The notes under the pieces: model-generated | What the model saw: only the letters and a program-made list of their open reading frames with translations | Told to the model about the DNA's origin: nothing | Databases searched by the model: none | Translations under genes and position numbers: made by a program | In this document: positions 17,224-25,553 of the stretch, in pieces | How the letters are laid out: the number at the start of each line of letters is the position of its first letter | How positions within the stretch are numbered: position 1 is the first letter of the stretch | Assembly (NCBI RefSeq): GCF_003330765.1 | Contig: NZ_CP024903.1 | Location: 1,302,001 to 1,366,000, forward strand | Source: Burkholderia pyrrocinia | Lineage (GTDB): Bacteria; Pseudomonadota; Gammaproteobacteria; Burkholderiales; Burkholderiaceae | Direction of reading: 5' to 3' | DNA length: 64,000 nucleotides

Positions 17224-18477
17224 ATGAACGAAAGCATTGAATTTCAGACAGTGGCCGCATCGAATGCCTGCTTTGGCCCGTCCGCGCAAAGAAAATGGTC
17301 GGAAAGCGATGGCAACGGCGATATCGATGTCGTTTTGTTGACCCATCCCCGCGACAGGGCCGATGTTGCGCGAATGTTCCCATGGACCGGCGCGCTCGAT
17401 GGCGAGGCGATAGGGGATCTGCTGAACTGCCTGCAGCCCGTTTATGGCGAAATCATCGAGGCGAAGGATCTCAACATCGGAATACTGTTTTTGCCGATTC
17501 TCGCGGAAGACATGATCGACCCGAGAAAGCGCGCATACAGCCGCGGCCGCCTCGAAAATGAAGGGTTGGCCAAGGTTGCTGCGATGGGAGCACGGCACGT
17601 CTGTCTTGGTGGATTGACCGGATCGTTGACGAATTACGGACGCCGCATCGAAGCACGCTCGAAGGAACTTGGCATTGAACTGACGACCGGCCACGCGGTG
17701 ACGTCCGTATCGATCGTCCGCCAGTTCGACAAGGCACTGTGCGAATCCAGAATGAACGGGAGTGACGCCGTCCTCGCCGTTGTTGGGGTCGGCAGCGTGG
17801 GTGCAGGGGTGGCGAGGCTTTTGGCGCATTCGACACGCGCTACCAGGCCTGCCGGTCTGATTCTCGTCGACACGCTGCAACAGCATGACAGGCTTCACGC
17901 CATCGCAAAGGAAGTGGCGTCATGCTCACCGATGCAGGTATCGGTTGAGGTGCTCCCGACCCGTCACGCGTTGCCGGCCGACAGCCGATGCTATCGCGAG
18001 GCCAACGTGATTGTCAGCGCGGTGAGCACGCCGTCCATCCTCGATATCGATCTCGTCCGGCCCGGTACGATCTTGATCGACGACAGCCAGCCCTATTGCT
18101 GGAATCGCGATGCGGCGTGGGGCCGCGTGCAGGCGCGTGGCGACATCCTCCCGTGCGACGCAGGGTTGGTCGACGTGCGCGAGATCGCATACCGGTCGTT
18201 CTTTCCGTTCGATTTCGCTGACGACCATGGGCACGGCAGCGTCGTTTCATGGTCGTGTCTTGCCGAGGGGTTGCTGCGAGCCAGCCTGCCGCAGCTCGCC
18301 GGCAACATTGGCGAGGCCGATGTGGCGCAATTGCTGGCCTATGAGCGCGCGTTCGACGACATGAAGTTCGGGATTCCACCGCTCCAATGCGGAAAGCATC
18401 TGCTGGACGTCGAGCACTTCCGCCGCTTCGCGGTCGACGCGTTCGAATCGCGCAACCCTCCGGGAGGCCGCTCATGA
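17224..18477 (+). CDS. Acyl-ACP reductase (AAR)-like Rossmann oxidoreductase
   Basis: Protein of 417 residues. The NAD(P)-binding glycine motif AVVGVGSVGAGVARLL lies at about residues 185-200. Flanking segments follow the plan of cyanobacterial long-chain acyl-ACP reductase: a GG-[LF]-[TS] segment (CLGGLTGSLTNYG, about 128-139), the TTG box (ELTTGHAVTSVSIVRQF, about 152-168), the PGTILIDDSQP strand and a CxAE-type motif WSCLAEGLL with Cys345 in the place of the AAR thioester cysteine. AAR enzymes reduce acyl thioesters to aldehydes. Its stop overlaps the next start (ATGA). The assignment is from motif layout only; substrate is unknown and may be short or unusual. Confidence 0.62.
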   Translation: MNESIEFQTVAASNACFGPSAQRKWSESDGNGDIDVVLLTHPRDRADVARMFPWTGALDGEAIGDLLNCLQPVYGEIIEAKDLNIGILFLPILAEDMIDPRKRAYSRGRLENEGLAKVAAMGARHVCLGGLTGSLTNYGRRIEARSKELGIELTTGHAVTSVSIVRQFDKALCESRMNGSDAVLAVVGVGSVGAGVARLLAHSTRATRPAGLILVDTLQQHDRLHAIAKEVASCSPMQVSVEVLPTRHALPADSRCYREANVIVSAVSTPSILDIDLVRPGTILIDDSQPYCWNRDAAWGRVQARGDILPCDAGLVDVREIAYRSFFPFDFADDHGHGSVVSWSCLAEGLLRASLPQLAGNIGEADVAQLLAYERAFDDMKFGIPPLQCGKHLLDVEHFRRFAVDAFESRNPPGGRS

Positions 18478-19682
18478 AACAGGTCCCGATTTATCGCGGA
18501 TGCAATGCGTGCGGAATGCCGTTGCATTATGACGCGCTCATGAACGGCACCGAGTCGCCGGCCGTCGCAGCATCAGGGCTCTGCGCACACTGTTCCGGCA
18601 GGCAATCCAACCGGCGCTCCGAATACGAGCCGGAGGCCGACCATGAATGGCTGATCGATGCGATGATCTCTGCCGCTGAAGGCGAGCGAACCTGGCGTCA
18701 CACCGCACTGTCGATCGCCAAACGTCTGTCGGTTATCGGGGAAGGCGGCCTCGGCGTGGCGGCGGGCATTCTCGATTCGATTCCGGTACGCGACACGCGC
18801 TCGACTTACTCCGCGATGGTGCTTTACAGCGGCGGCAAGGACAGCACATACATGCTGATCAAGCTTGCCGAGAAAGGGGTGAACGTCTGCGCATGGATGT
18901 TGGATCCCGGTTATCAGTCGCCGCAGACGCTCGAAAGCGCGCGGCGCGTGACCGGGGCACTCGGTATCCCGCTCGTCATCGAACGGCCGGACAAAACGCT
19001 CACGGATGCATTGTTCCGATCCGGGTTCTCGATCGGCGAGCATTCGGATATCGATCTGCAAAAAGGGGCGATGACCTACGGGTCCGCATGCTGGCCGTGC
19101 TTTTCGCTGATCGCTGTCAGCGCGAGCGCGTTTGCGAATCGCCATCGCATTCCGCTGTGCTTCATCGGCACGCAAAAAGGGCAGAACCGGCTGAATCTCG
19201 AAGGCGCCGGCGTGTTGTCTTCGCAAGCCTTGCCGAAAGTCAACGATCTCGTTGCCAAATTCGTACGGCCGTTCCGCGAAGCGATCCCTGATCAGGCGAG
19301 TGCGCTGGACGCCGACCCCAACGATATCCGCTTTCCAACCGTGCTCGTGCCGTTCTACGAGCTTGTCCGAAGGCCTGAGCGAGATGTTCAGATCGCGCAT
19401 ATCGAGCGATATGGCTGGATTCTCCCGAAAAATACGGGTGCCTGCAGTTCGAACTGCATGATCAACGAGTTGGGTCGGGCAGTCATGCGATCCAGATTCG
19501 GCTTCGACCTTTACCAGGTGATCGACGCGAACGAACGGCGGCTCGGGCACGCACCGGACCGGGCGGCGTCGAGTTCCCCCGATCCGGCAATCGTGCGGCT
19601 CGGCGCGACGATGCTCGGACTGAGCGATCGGGAGGCCGCCGAATTCGGCGTGAAGCTTCGAAAGGACAAGCACGATGCGTAA
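18474..19682 (+). CDS. Cysteine-rich PP-loop ATPase (amidotransferase or sulfurtransferase-like)
   Basis: 402-residue adenine-nucleotide alpha-hydrolase protein. An N-terminal zinc-finger-like pair (Cys10, Cys13, Cys37, Cys40) is followed by the PP-loop LYSGGKDSTYML at about residues 117-128, a second CxxC (Cys206-Trp-Pro-Cys209) and late cysteines (Cys324, Cys328 in GACSSNC). PP-loop enzymes adenylate a substrate for attack by ammonia or sulfur. The layout recalls N-acetyl-sugar amidotransferases and also TtuA-type tRNA thiolases, whose CxxC plus distal Cys bind an Fe-S cluster. The genes on both sides point to small-molecule modification rather than tRNA. GGGAGG precedes the ATG; overlaps exist at both ends. 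Confidence 0.68.
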   Translation: MKQVPIYRGCNACGMPLHYDALMNGTESPAVAASGLCAHCSGRQSNRRSEYEPEADHEWLIDAMISAAEGERTWRHTALSIAKRLSVIGEGGLGVAAGILDSIPVRDTRSTYSAMVLYSGGKDSTYMLIKLAEKGVNVCAWMLDPGYQSPQTLESARRVTGALGIPLVIERPDKTLTDALFRSGFSIGEHSDIDLQKGAMTYGSACWPCFSLIAVSASAFANRHRIPLCFIGTQKGQNRLNLEGAGVLSSQALPKVNDLVAKFVRPFREAIPDQASALDADPNDIRFPTVLVPFYELVRRPERDVQIAHIERYGWILPKNTGACSSNCMINELGRAVMRSRFGFDLYQVIDANERRLGHAPDRAASSSPDPAIVRLGATMLGLSDREAAEFGVKLRKDKHDA

Positions 19683-20889
19683 CCTGAGCGAAACCGACGC
19701 CTACTCCTTTACCGATCATGTACTCAGCCGTGCCATCTTCGCACTGTCGCGCGTAGTGGGTGTGAAGAACATCACGCGGCCTTTCTGGAATCGCTGGCGT
19801 GCGGCGCTGTTCGACCAGAACACGCTGGATCGCTTTCTTGCCGCGATGAGCGGTCTCTCCGACTGGCCGACAAAAGGCGAGGAATTTCTGCAAGGAGAAA
19901 TTCGGCAGGTCGAGGCGATGCTGCCCGGGATGTCGAACGACGAGATCGTCGCGCATTATCGGCGGCTGTCGTTTCTCGCCCATCTCGTCCAATGGGGCTG
20001 TCTGCCGCTTTCAGATGTGAAAATGCGCGCCTATCGGCAGTGTCGCGACTTCTATCTCGAAGCCGAGCGCCGGGCGTTCGGCGCTCGATTCGCCCGTCTG
20101 CGTATCGATTGGCAAGGCCGGCCGATGTGGGCAAACCTGCATTTGCCTGAGCGGCCGCAGCCGTCCAGGAAGATCCCGCTGGCCGTGATCGTGCATGGCA
20201 TGGATGACGTCAAGGAAGAGCATCTCGCCAGCGAGTTGCTGTTTTCCGACGCAGGATTTGCCGTTCTGTGCATCGATGGGCCAGGGCAGGGCGAGGCGTT
20301 TCTGCTCGATGGCATGACATGGCCAGAGAACTTCGAAGAGGCGATCGTCGCCTGCGTTGACGGGTTGAGCGACTATCCGCAGATTGACACGGAAGGCTAT
20401 TCCGTTGCCGGGATCAGTTGGGGCGGCATGTGGGCTTACAAGATCGCCGCGATCGACCTGCGCGTCAGCGCGATTCTCGATCTGGGCGGTCCTGTCGACG
20501 CCCGCGAATTCAACAAACTACCCTTTTTCCTGAAAAGCAAGTTTTGCCAGATCCTGGGCATCACGTCGATGGACGAAGCCAGGCGTGCGGCAAATGGTTT
20601 CGCCGTTCGAGATATCGCGATGCTCGGCAGGGTTCGTGCACATGTCCATATCGTTCACGGGGGCCGCGACCCGCTCGTGTCGGTGGCCGACAAGACATGG
20701 CTGCGCGATACCCTGAACGGACTCGGGGGAGCGGGCGACGTGAAGCTCACGCTCTTCGCTGACGGCGACCATTGCTGTACGCAGTATGTCGCGGAAGTCC
20801 GTCGCGCTGCAGCCGCCGACTTTCTCGACGCGTACCGGCGGAGAACCGGGAGTCGACGTCCGTCGGATCACCGCTTGCCGATTGCCTGA
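19675..20889 (+). CDS. Alpha/beta hydrolase with N-terminal helical domain
   Basis: 404-residue protein. Residues 1-140 are a helical cap-like domain; 165-390 form an alpha/beta-hydrolase domain. The catalytic triad is visible: Ser248 in GISWGG, Asp332 in HGGRDPL and His366 in DGDHC. VIVHGMDD supplies the oxyanion hole and CIDGPGQGEA the following loop. The plan resembles the 2,6-dihydroxypseudooxynicotine hydrolase / FrsA group, which includes C-C bond hydrolases and esterases. It overlaps the PP-loop gene by eight bases, so the three genes form one translation-coupled unit. A tailoring, release or C-C-cleaving step is plausible; substrate is unknown. Confidence 0.75.
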   Translation: MRNLSETDAYSFTDHVLSRAIFALSRVVGVKNITRPFWNRWRAALFDQNTLDRFLAAMSGLSDWPTKGEEFLQGEIRQVEAMLPGMSNDEIVAHYRRLSFLAHLVQWGCLPLSDVKMRAYRQCRDFYLEAERRAFGARFARLRIDWQGRPMWANLHLPERPQPSRKIPLAVIVHGMDDVKEEHLASELLFSDAGFAVLCIDGPGQGEAFLLDGMTWPENFEEAIVACVDGLSDYPQIDTEGYSVAGISWGGMWAYKIAAIDLRVSAILDLGGPVDAREFNKLPFFLKSKFCQILGITSMDEARRAANGFAVRDIAMLGRVRAHVHIVHGGRDPLVSVADKTWLRDTLNGLGGAGDVKLTLFADGDHCCTQYVAEVRRAAAADFLDAYRRRTGSRRPSDHRLPIA

Positions 20890-20931
20890 GCCGGCGTCGC
20901 GTAAAACCGTGTCACGTTCGGCCTCTTCACT

Positions 20932-21897
20932 ATGAAACGCATCACGCTCATGCCCCAACGGGCCGGTTTCGGATTCGCCTTCATCTGCCTGTTGGCGGCA
21001 GGCTGTACGGAACCGCCGGAGACCTATCAGGGGTATATGGAAGGGCAGTTTTCCTATCTGTCGGCACCGTACTCCGGGAACCTGAAAGCGTTGTTCGGAG
21101 CGCGCGGCCAGCGCGTTGCCGCCGGGACGGCCGTGTTCGAGATCGACTCACCCGATCTGGAGCAGGCGGCCAAGCGCCAATATCACCAATGGCAGTCGGC
21201 GCTGAGCGTGCTCGACGACCTTGAAAAAGGAAGACGTCCTTCGGAGATCGACGCGTTGAAGGCGCAACTCGAACAGGCACGGGCCACCGCCACCCGTTCG
21301 ACGCAACGGCTCGCGCGTGCCGAGGCCGACTACGGTATTCGCGCGATTTCGCTCGACAAGCTCGAAGGCGAGCGTGCGGCGGCTCGCGTGGACAGCGCGC
21401 GGGTCAGGGAACTGATCAGTCAGCTCAAGACGGCGCGCCTGCCGGCACGAGACGATCAACTTCGTTCGCAACGACAGAACACCGAAGCGCTTCAGGCTGA
21501 GTACGAACGCGCGGAGCGGCAATACAGACAACTATCGGTGCAGGCTCCCGGAAACGGCGTCGTCGTCGACACCTTCTTTACGCGGGGTGAATGGGTAGCG
21601 GTCGGCAACCCGGTCGTCAAGATGCTCGTCGATCGCAACACCAAGGTGCGCTTCTTCGTGCCAGAGCCCCGGCTGTCGCGACTGCGCGTTGGCGATACGG
21701 TGAAGCTGGCTTGCGACGGATGCGAACCCGGCTATTCGGCGACGATCAGCCATATCGCACCTGAAGCGGAATATACGCCGCCAGTCATTTACAGCATCGA
21801 AGCCCGTTCGAAGCTGGTGTTTCTGGTCGAGGCACGGCCCGACGATGCGGCCGCGCGCAATCTGCATCCCGGCTTGCCGGTCGAGGTGACGCCATGA
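20932..21897 (+). CDS. HlyD-family periplasmic adaptor, lipoprotein
   Basis: Membrane-fusion protein of 321 residues. The N-terminus has a lipoprotein signal with lipobox LLAAGC, so the adaptor should be anchored by lipid rather than by a helix. A split lipoyl domain (residues about 45-75 and 195-210), a coiled-coil hairpin (about 80-190, rich in Gln/Arg/Glu) and a beta-barrel region (VRFFVPEPRLSRLRVGD) follow the YhiI/YbhG pattern. It bridges the ABC permease and the outer-membrane factor encoded next. Its stop overlaps the ATPase start (ATGA). Confidence 0.85.
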   Translation: MKRITLMPQRAGFGFAFICLLAAGCTEPPETYQGYMEGQFSYLSAPYSGNLKALFGARGQRVAAGTAVFEIDSPDLEQAAKRQYHQWQSALSVLDDLEKGRRPSEIDALKAQLEQARATATRSTQRLARAEADYGIRAISLDKLEGERAAARVDSARVRELISQLKTARLPARDDQLRSQRQNTEALQAEYERAERQYRQLSVQAPGNGVVVDTFFTRGEWVAVGNPVVKMLVDRNTKVRFFVPEPRLSRLRVGDTVKLACDGCEPGYSATISHIAPEAEYTPPVIYSIEARSKLVFLVEARPDDAAARNLHPGLPVEVTP

Positions 21898-22820
21898 ACA
21901 ACGCGACGCCGTTGATCGACGTGCATGATCTGAACAAGCATTTCGGCGCGAGACATGTCGTCAAGGATCTGAGCATGCAGGTCGCCCGTGGCGAGATATT
22001 CGGCTTTCTCGGTCCTAACGGAAGCGGCAAGACGACATCGTTGCGCATGATGTGTGGGCTGCTGACGCCCGATTCAGGGCACGGGACCTGCCTCGGCTTC
22101 GACATCCTGACGGAATGCCGGGAAATCAAGCGAAGGGTCGGTTACATGACGCAGCGCTTTTCCTACTGGGAGGACCTGACGGTTCGCGAGAATCTGGATT
22201 TCGTGGCACGGTTGTACGAAATCGACGCGCGCAAGGAAAGCGTCGCGCGGATTCTTGCCGAGATGGGGCTGGAGTCGCGTGCGAACCAGCTGACGGGTGC
22301 GTTGTCGGGAGGCTGGAAGCAACGCGTGGCGCTTGCTGCTGCGCTGTTGCAGTCGCCCGAGCTTCTGCTGCTCGACGAACCGACGGCGGGCGTCGATCCG
22401 AGTGCGCGCCGCGAATTCTGGGAAGAACTGCACCGGCTGGCTGCCCGCGGCATTTCGGTGCTCGTCAGCACGCACTATATGGACGAGGCCGAGCGGTGTC
22501 ACAAGCTGGCCTACATTTCGTACGGCACGTTGCTGGCACACGGCGAAGCCCGTGAGCTGGTGCGGCGGCAAGCACTCCATACCTGGGCGGTATCGGGCGG
22601 CGATCTGGTGCGATTGAACGATCGGCTCCGCGAGCAACCGGGTGTCGAGCAGGTCGTTGCGTTCGGACGTGCACTGCATGTATCGGGACGCGACGAAGCC
22701 GCGCTCGCGGCGAGTCTCGACGCGGTCAGCGACGGCGGCGTGGCAGTCGAACGAATCGAGACGAACCTCGAGCACGTCTTCTTGCATCTGATGAACGATG
22801 CGTCGCAAGCGCTCGGCTGA
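21894..22820 (+). CDS. ABC-2 type exporter ATPase
   Basis: ATP-binding subunit of 308 residues. Walker A GPNGSGKTT (about 41-49), Q-loop region MTQRFSYWEDLTVREN, signature ALSGGWKQRVALA, Walker B LLLLDEPTAGVDP and the switch histidine in STHYMDEAERC are all intact, so it should be active. It resembles YbhF/CcmA-type drug or metabolite exporters. The signature reads SGGW rather than SGGQ, a known variant in this group. Coupled to the adaptor upstream and followed two bases later by the permease. Confidence 0.9.
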   Translation: MNNATPLIDVHDLNKHFGARHVVKDLSMQVARGEIFGFLGPNGSGKTTSLRMMCGLLTPDSGHGTCLGFDILTECREIKRRVGYMTQRFSYWEDLTVRENLDFVARLYEIDARKESVARILAEMGLESRANQLTGALSGGWKQRVALAAALLQSPELLLLDEPTAGVDPSARREFWEELHRLAARGISVLVSTHYMDEAERCHKLAYISYGTLLAHGEARELVRRQALHTWAVSGGDLVRLNDRLREQPGVEQVVAFGRALHVSGRDEAALAASLDAVSDGGVAVERIETNLEHVFLHLMNDASQALG

Positions 22821-22822
22821 CC

Positions 22823-23953
22823 ATGATCGGAATCTCGATTTCGCGCTGGTGGAGCATGGTGGTGAAGGAGTTTCTCCAGATCCGTCGCGATCGGGTGACG
22901 CTCGGGATGATCGCCATCCTGCCACTCGTTCAGCTGGCCTTGTTCGGCTTTGCGATCAACAGCGATCCCAAGCATCTTCCGACGATCGTACTGGCCGACG
23001 ACCGAAGCGAATTTTCCCGATCGCTCGTTGCCGGCATGCGCAATACCGGCTATTTCGATGTCCGGGACGGCATGTTTTCCGAGCGTGCGGCACGCGACGC
23101 GCTGCAGAGGGGCGCGGTGCAGTTCATCGTCAGCATCCCGCACGATTTCTCCCGGAGGCTGGTGCGCAGCGAGCATCCGGAGATTCTTGTCGAGGCGGAC
23201 GGGACCGATCCCGCCGCAACGGGAAACGCGATCGCTGCGTTCCATACGATGGTGCGGACGGTGCTGGACAAGGACCTGACCGGGGCATTGGCGGTAACCG
23301 CGCCACCGCATGCCTTCTCGCCTCGGGTACACAAAATCTACAATCCAGCGGGAATCACCCAGTACAACATCATTCCCGGACTGATGGGGGTGATCCTGTC
23401 GATGACGATGGTGATGATGACGAGTCTCGCCATTACGCGCGAGCGTGAACGCGGGACGATCGAGAACATCCTCGCGTCGCCCGCGACATCCGTCGAGGTG
23501 ATCTGCGGAAAGATCGTTCCGTACATCCTCATCGGGGTCTTGCAGTGCACGATCATTCTGCTCGCGGCCCGTTTCGTATTCGACGTGCCGTTCGAAGGAA
23601 ATCGGGTAACGGTCTACTGCCTTGCGTTGCTGTTGATCGTCGCGAACCTGATGGTTGGCATAGCCATATCGTCGATCGCGCGAAACCAGTTGCAGGCGAT
23701 GCAGATGACGTTCTTCTATTTCTTGCCGAGCGTGCTGCTCTCCGGGTTCATGTTCCCGTTTGCCGGCATGCCCGGCTGGGCGAGACTGATCGGCAATGCA
23801 TTGCCGCTGACATATTTCAACAGGGCCATTCGGGGTGTGCTGTTGAAGGGAAATGGATGGCACGAAATCTGGCCCGACGCTGCGGCGCTGGTTGTGTTCG
23901 GTTTCGTTGCCATGGTGATCGGCCTGGTCGCATACAGAAACACGCTCGATTGA
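22823..23953 (+). CDS. ABC-2 type exporter permease
   Basis: Inner-membrane permease of 376 residues with the YbhS/YbhR (ABC2_membrane_3) layout. An N-terminal helix (VTLGMIAILPLVQLALFGFAI) is followed by a periplasmic domain (about 50-165) and five helices in the C-terminal half. The conserved segment ITRERERGTIENILASPA, just before a helix, is typical. A single permease gene suggests a homodimer. It completes the inner-membrane part of the exporter with the ATPase upstream. Confidence 0.88.
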   Translation: MIGISISRWWSMVVKEFLQIRRDRVTLGMIAILPLVQLALFGFAINSDPKHLPTIVLADDRSEFSRSLVAGMRNTGYFDVRDGMFSERAARDALQRGAVQFIVSIPHDFSRRLVRSEHPEILVEADGTDPAATGNAIAAFHTMVRTVLDKDLTGALAVTAPPHAFSPRVHKIYNPAGITQYNIIPGLMGVILSMTMVMMTSLAITRERERGTIENILASPATSVEVICGKIVPYILIGVLQCTIILLAARFVFDVPFEGNRVTVYCLALLLIVANLMVGIAISSIARNQLQAMQMTFFYFLPSVLLSGFMFPFAGMPGWARLIGNALPLTYFNRAIRGVLLKGNGWHEIWPDAAALVVFGFVAMVIGLVAYRNTLD

Positions 23954-23959
23954 TCGACG

Positions 23960-25429
23960 ATGACACAACGAAATTTTCCCGGTCGCCGTGGTTCCCGCTG
24001 GATGGCTGTTTTGCCGGCGGCGATTGCGATCGGCGCGGGACAGGGTTGCAGCGGTCCCGCATTTATCCCGCGGTCCGCGAGCGACTTGTCGTTGCCGTCG
24101 ACCTTCATGGGAATGAGCGTCGTCACGACCGGCCGCGACGATGCGTGCACGGTTGTCGGCTGCGACGCGCGCTGGTGGCGGCGCTTCGGTTCTCCTGCGC
24201 TGGATGCGCTCGTCGAGCAGGCAGTGACGGACAGTCCGTCCATACGCAGCGCGGAATTGCGCCTGATCGAAGCCACGCAGTATCTCGCTGCTCAACGCGG
24301 TGCAAGTCGCTATCCGCAGGTCGATTTAGGTGCGTCAGCGAAGAAAGAGCAGTTGAATACCGCTGCAGTCGGCCTGCCCATGATTCCGAATCCGTCACCG
24401 TTCATGCTTTACAACACGAACGTGAGTGTTCGATATGACTTCGATTTTTTCGGCGCGCAGCGACATCGGATCGGCGCGAAACGGTACGAAGCGGCGGTCC
24501 GGAAACATCAGGCAGACGCCGCACGCCTGGCACTGGCCGCCAATCTCGTGACGGCCGCGATCCGGGAAGGGCGCCTGCGCGACGAAATCGAACTGAACGA
24601 GGCGTTGCTGAGGAATCGCCGGGCGATTCAGCGGGCGTTGCATGAACGCTATGCGATCGGGAGTGTGACTTATCGGGAAGCCATCGATGGCGATTCGGAC
24701 ATCGATCGCCTCGAAGCCGCGCTGGCGCCATTACGTGCGGAATTGCTGCAGGTCAGGTCTCAACTGGCGGTCTATGCGGGCGCTACCTCTCCCCATTCGC
24801 TCCCGGAGTTCCGACTGCCGGACTTGCAGTTGCCGCAAAACCTGCCGTCGATCGTTCCGTCGGAACTCGTGCGTCAACGGCCCGACATCCTGGCGGCGGA
24901 GGCGAGCCTGCACATCGCCGGGGAGCTGGCTGGTATCGCGACTGCCAACCTGTACCCGCGGATCGAACTGGGAGCGAGCATCGGATCGTCACCGTTGGTG
25001 CTCGGGCAACTGTTCGCCGGCGGGACGACGATCTGGAACATCGGGGCCCAGCTCGGCGCACCGATTTTTCACGGTGGTGAATTGCGAGCCGCGCGGGACG
25101 CGGCGTATGCCGCGTACGATGCGACCTTCGAGGACTATCGGAACGTCGTGCTCGGCGGGTTGCAGAGCGTTGCCGACACCATGGCGGAAATCGATCGGGA
25201 CACGAAGGCGCTGCGCGCACATTCCGCGGTGACGCAACGTCAACATACGTTGCTTGCGATGACGAGCAGCCAGCTTGCCCATGGCAGTGGCGATCGACTC
25301 GGCGTGTTACAGGCCGAGTATGCGTACGGCCTGGCCCGACTCGAGGTGATTCGGCTTCGCGCGGCCCGGATGGCCAGTACGGTTTCGTTTTTTGCCGCCA
25401 TTGGCGGCGATGCCGGGAGCACGCACTGA
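23960..25429 (+). CDS. Outer-membrane efflux factor, NodT/OprM family
   Basis: Outer-membrane channel of 489 residues with the internal duplication of the TolC/OprM family (about 75-265 and 285-480). Family stretches include WWRRFGSPALDALVEQA, VSVRYDFDFFGAQRHR and LVRQRPDILAAEASLHIA. The N-terminus looks like a signal sequence ending in a cysteine (GAGQGCSGP), but the lipobox is not canonical. It starts six bases after the permease stop. It completes a tripartite exporter from inner membrane to outside for whatever the three upstream enzymes make. Confidence 0.87.
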   Translation: MTQRNFPGRRGSRWMAVLPAAIAIGAGQGCSGPAFIPRSASDLSLPSTFMGMSVVTTGRDDACTVVGCDARWWRRFGSPALDALVEQAVTDSPSIRSAELRLIEATQYLAAQRGASRYPQVDLGASAKKEQLNTAAVGLPMIPNPSPFMLYNTNVSVRYDFDFFGAQRHRIGAKRYEAAVRKHQADAARLALAANLVTAAIREGRLRDEIELNEALLRNRRAIQRALHERYAIGSVTYREAIDGDSDIDRLEAALAPLRAELLQVRSQLAVYAGATSPHSLPEFRLPDLQLPQNLPSIVPSELVRQRPDILAAEASLHIAGELAGIATANLYPRIELGASIGSSPLVLGQLFAGGTTIWNIGAQLGAPIFHGGELRAARDAAYAAYDATFEDYRNVVLGGLQSVADTMAEIDRDTKALRAHSAVTQRQHTLLAMTSSQLAHGSGDRLGVLQAEYAYGLARLEVIRLRAARMASTVSFFAAIGGDAGSTH

Positions 25430-25450
25430 TCACATGCATGCGGTTGTGAG

Positions 25451-25479
25451 GCCGGGACCGCAACTGTTGCGGACCCGGC
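25451..25479. terminator. Strong hairpin between convergent operons
   Basis: Arms GCCGGGACCGCAA and TTGCGGACCCGGC close over a CTG loop with one internal A-A mismatch, 21 bases after the outer-membrane-factor stop. A second repeat (GGTTGCC/GGCAACC, 25483-25502) follows. They probably end transcription from both sides. Confidence 0.6.
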
Positions 25480-25510
25480 CCGGGTTGCCTGAGCCGGCAA
25501 CCGGGACGAG

Positions 25511-25532
25511 CGCGCCGCATGCATGCGGCGCG
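25511..25532. repeat. 22-bp perfect palindrome
   Basis: A perfect palindrome with half-site CGCGCCGCATG, centred between bases 25521 and 25522, in the gap between two convergent operons. It may form part of a terminator for the minus-strand aldolase operon or be a protein-binding site. Confidence 0.5.
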
Positions 25533-25553
25533 TCGACGGCGAACGGAGCTCCG

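Noticed and set aside
16959..17237. Minus-strand 92-codon frame in the AT-rich region
   Set aside because: No family features and no good ribosome-binding site; AT-rich noncoding sequence explains it.
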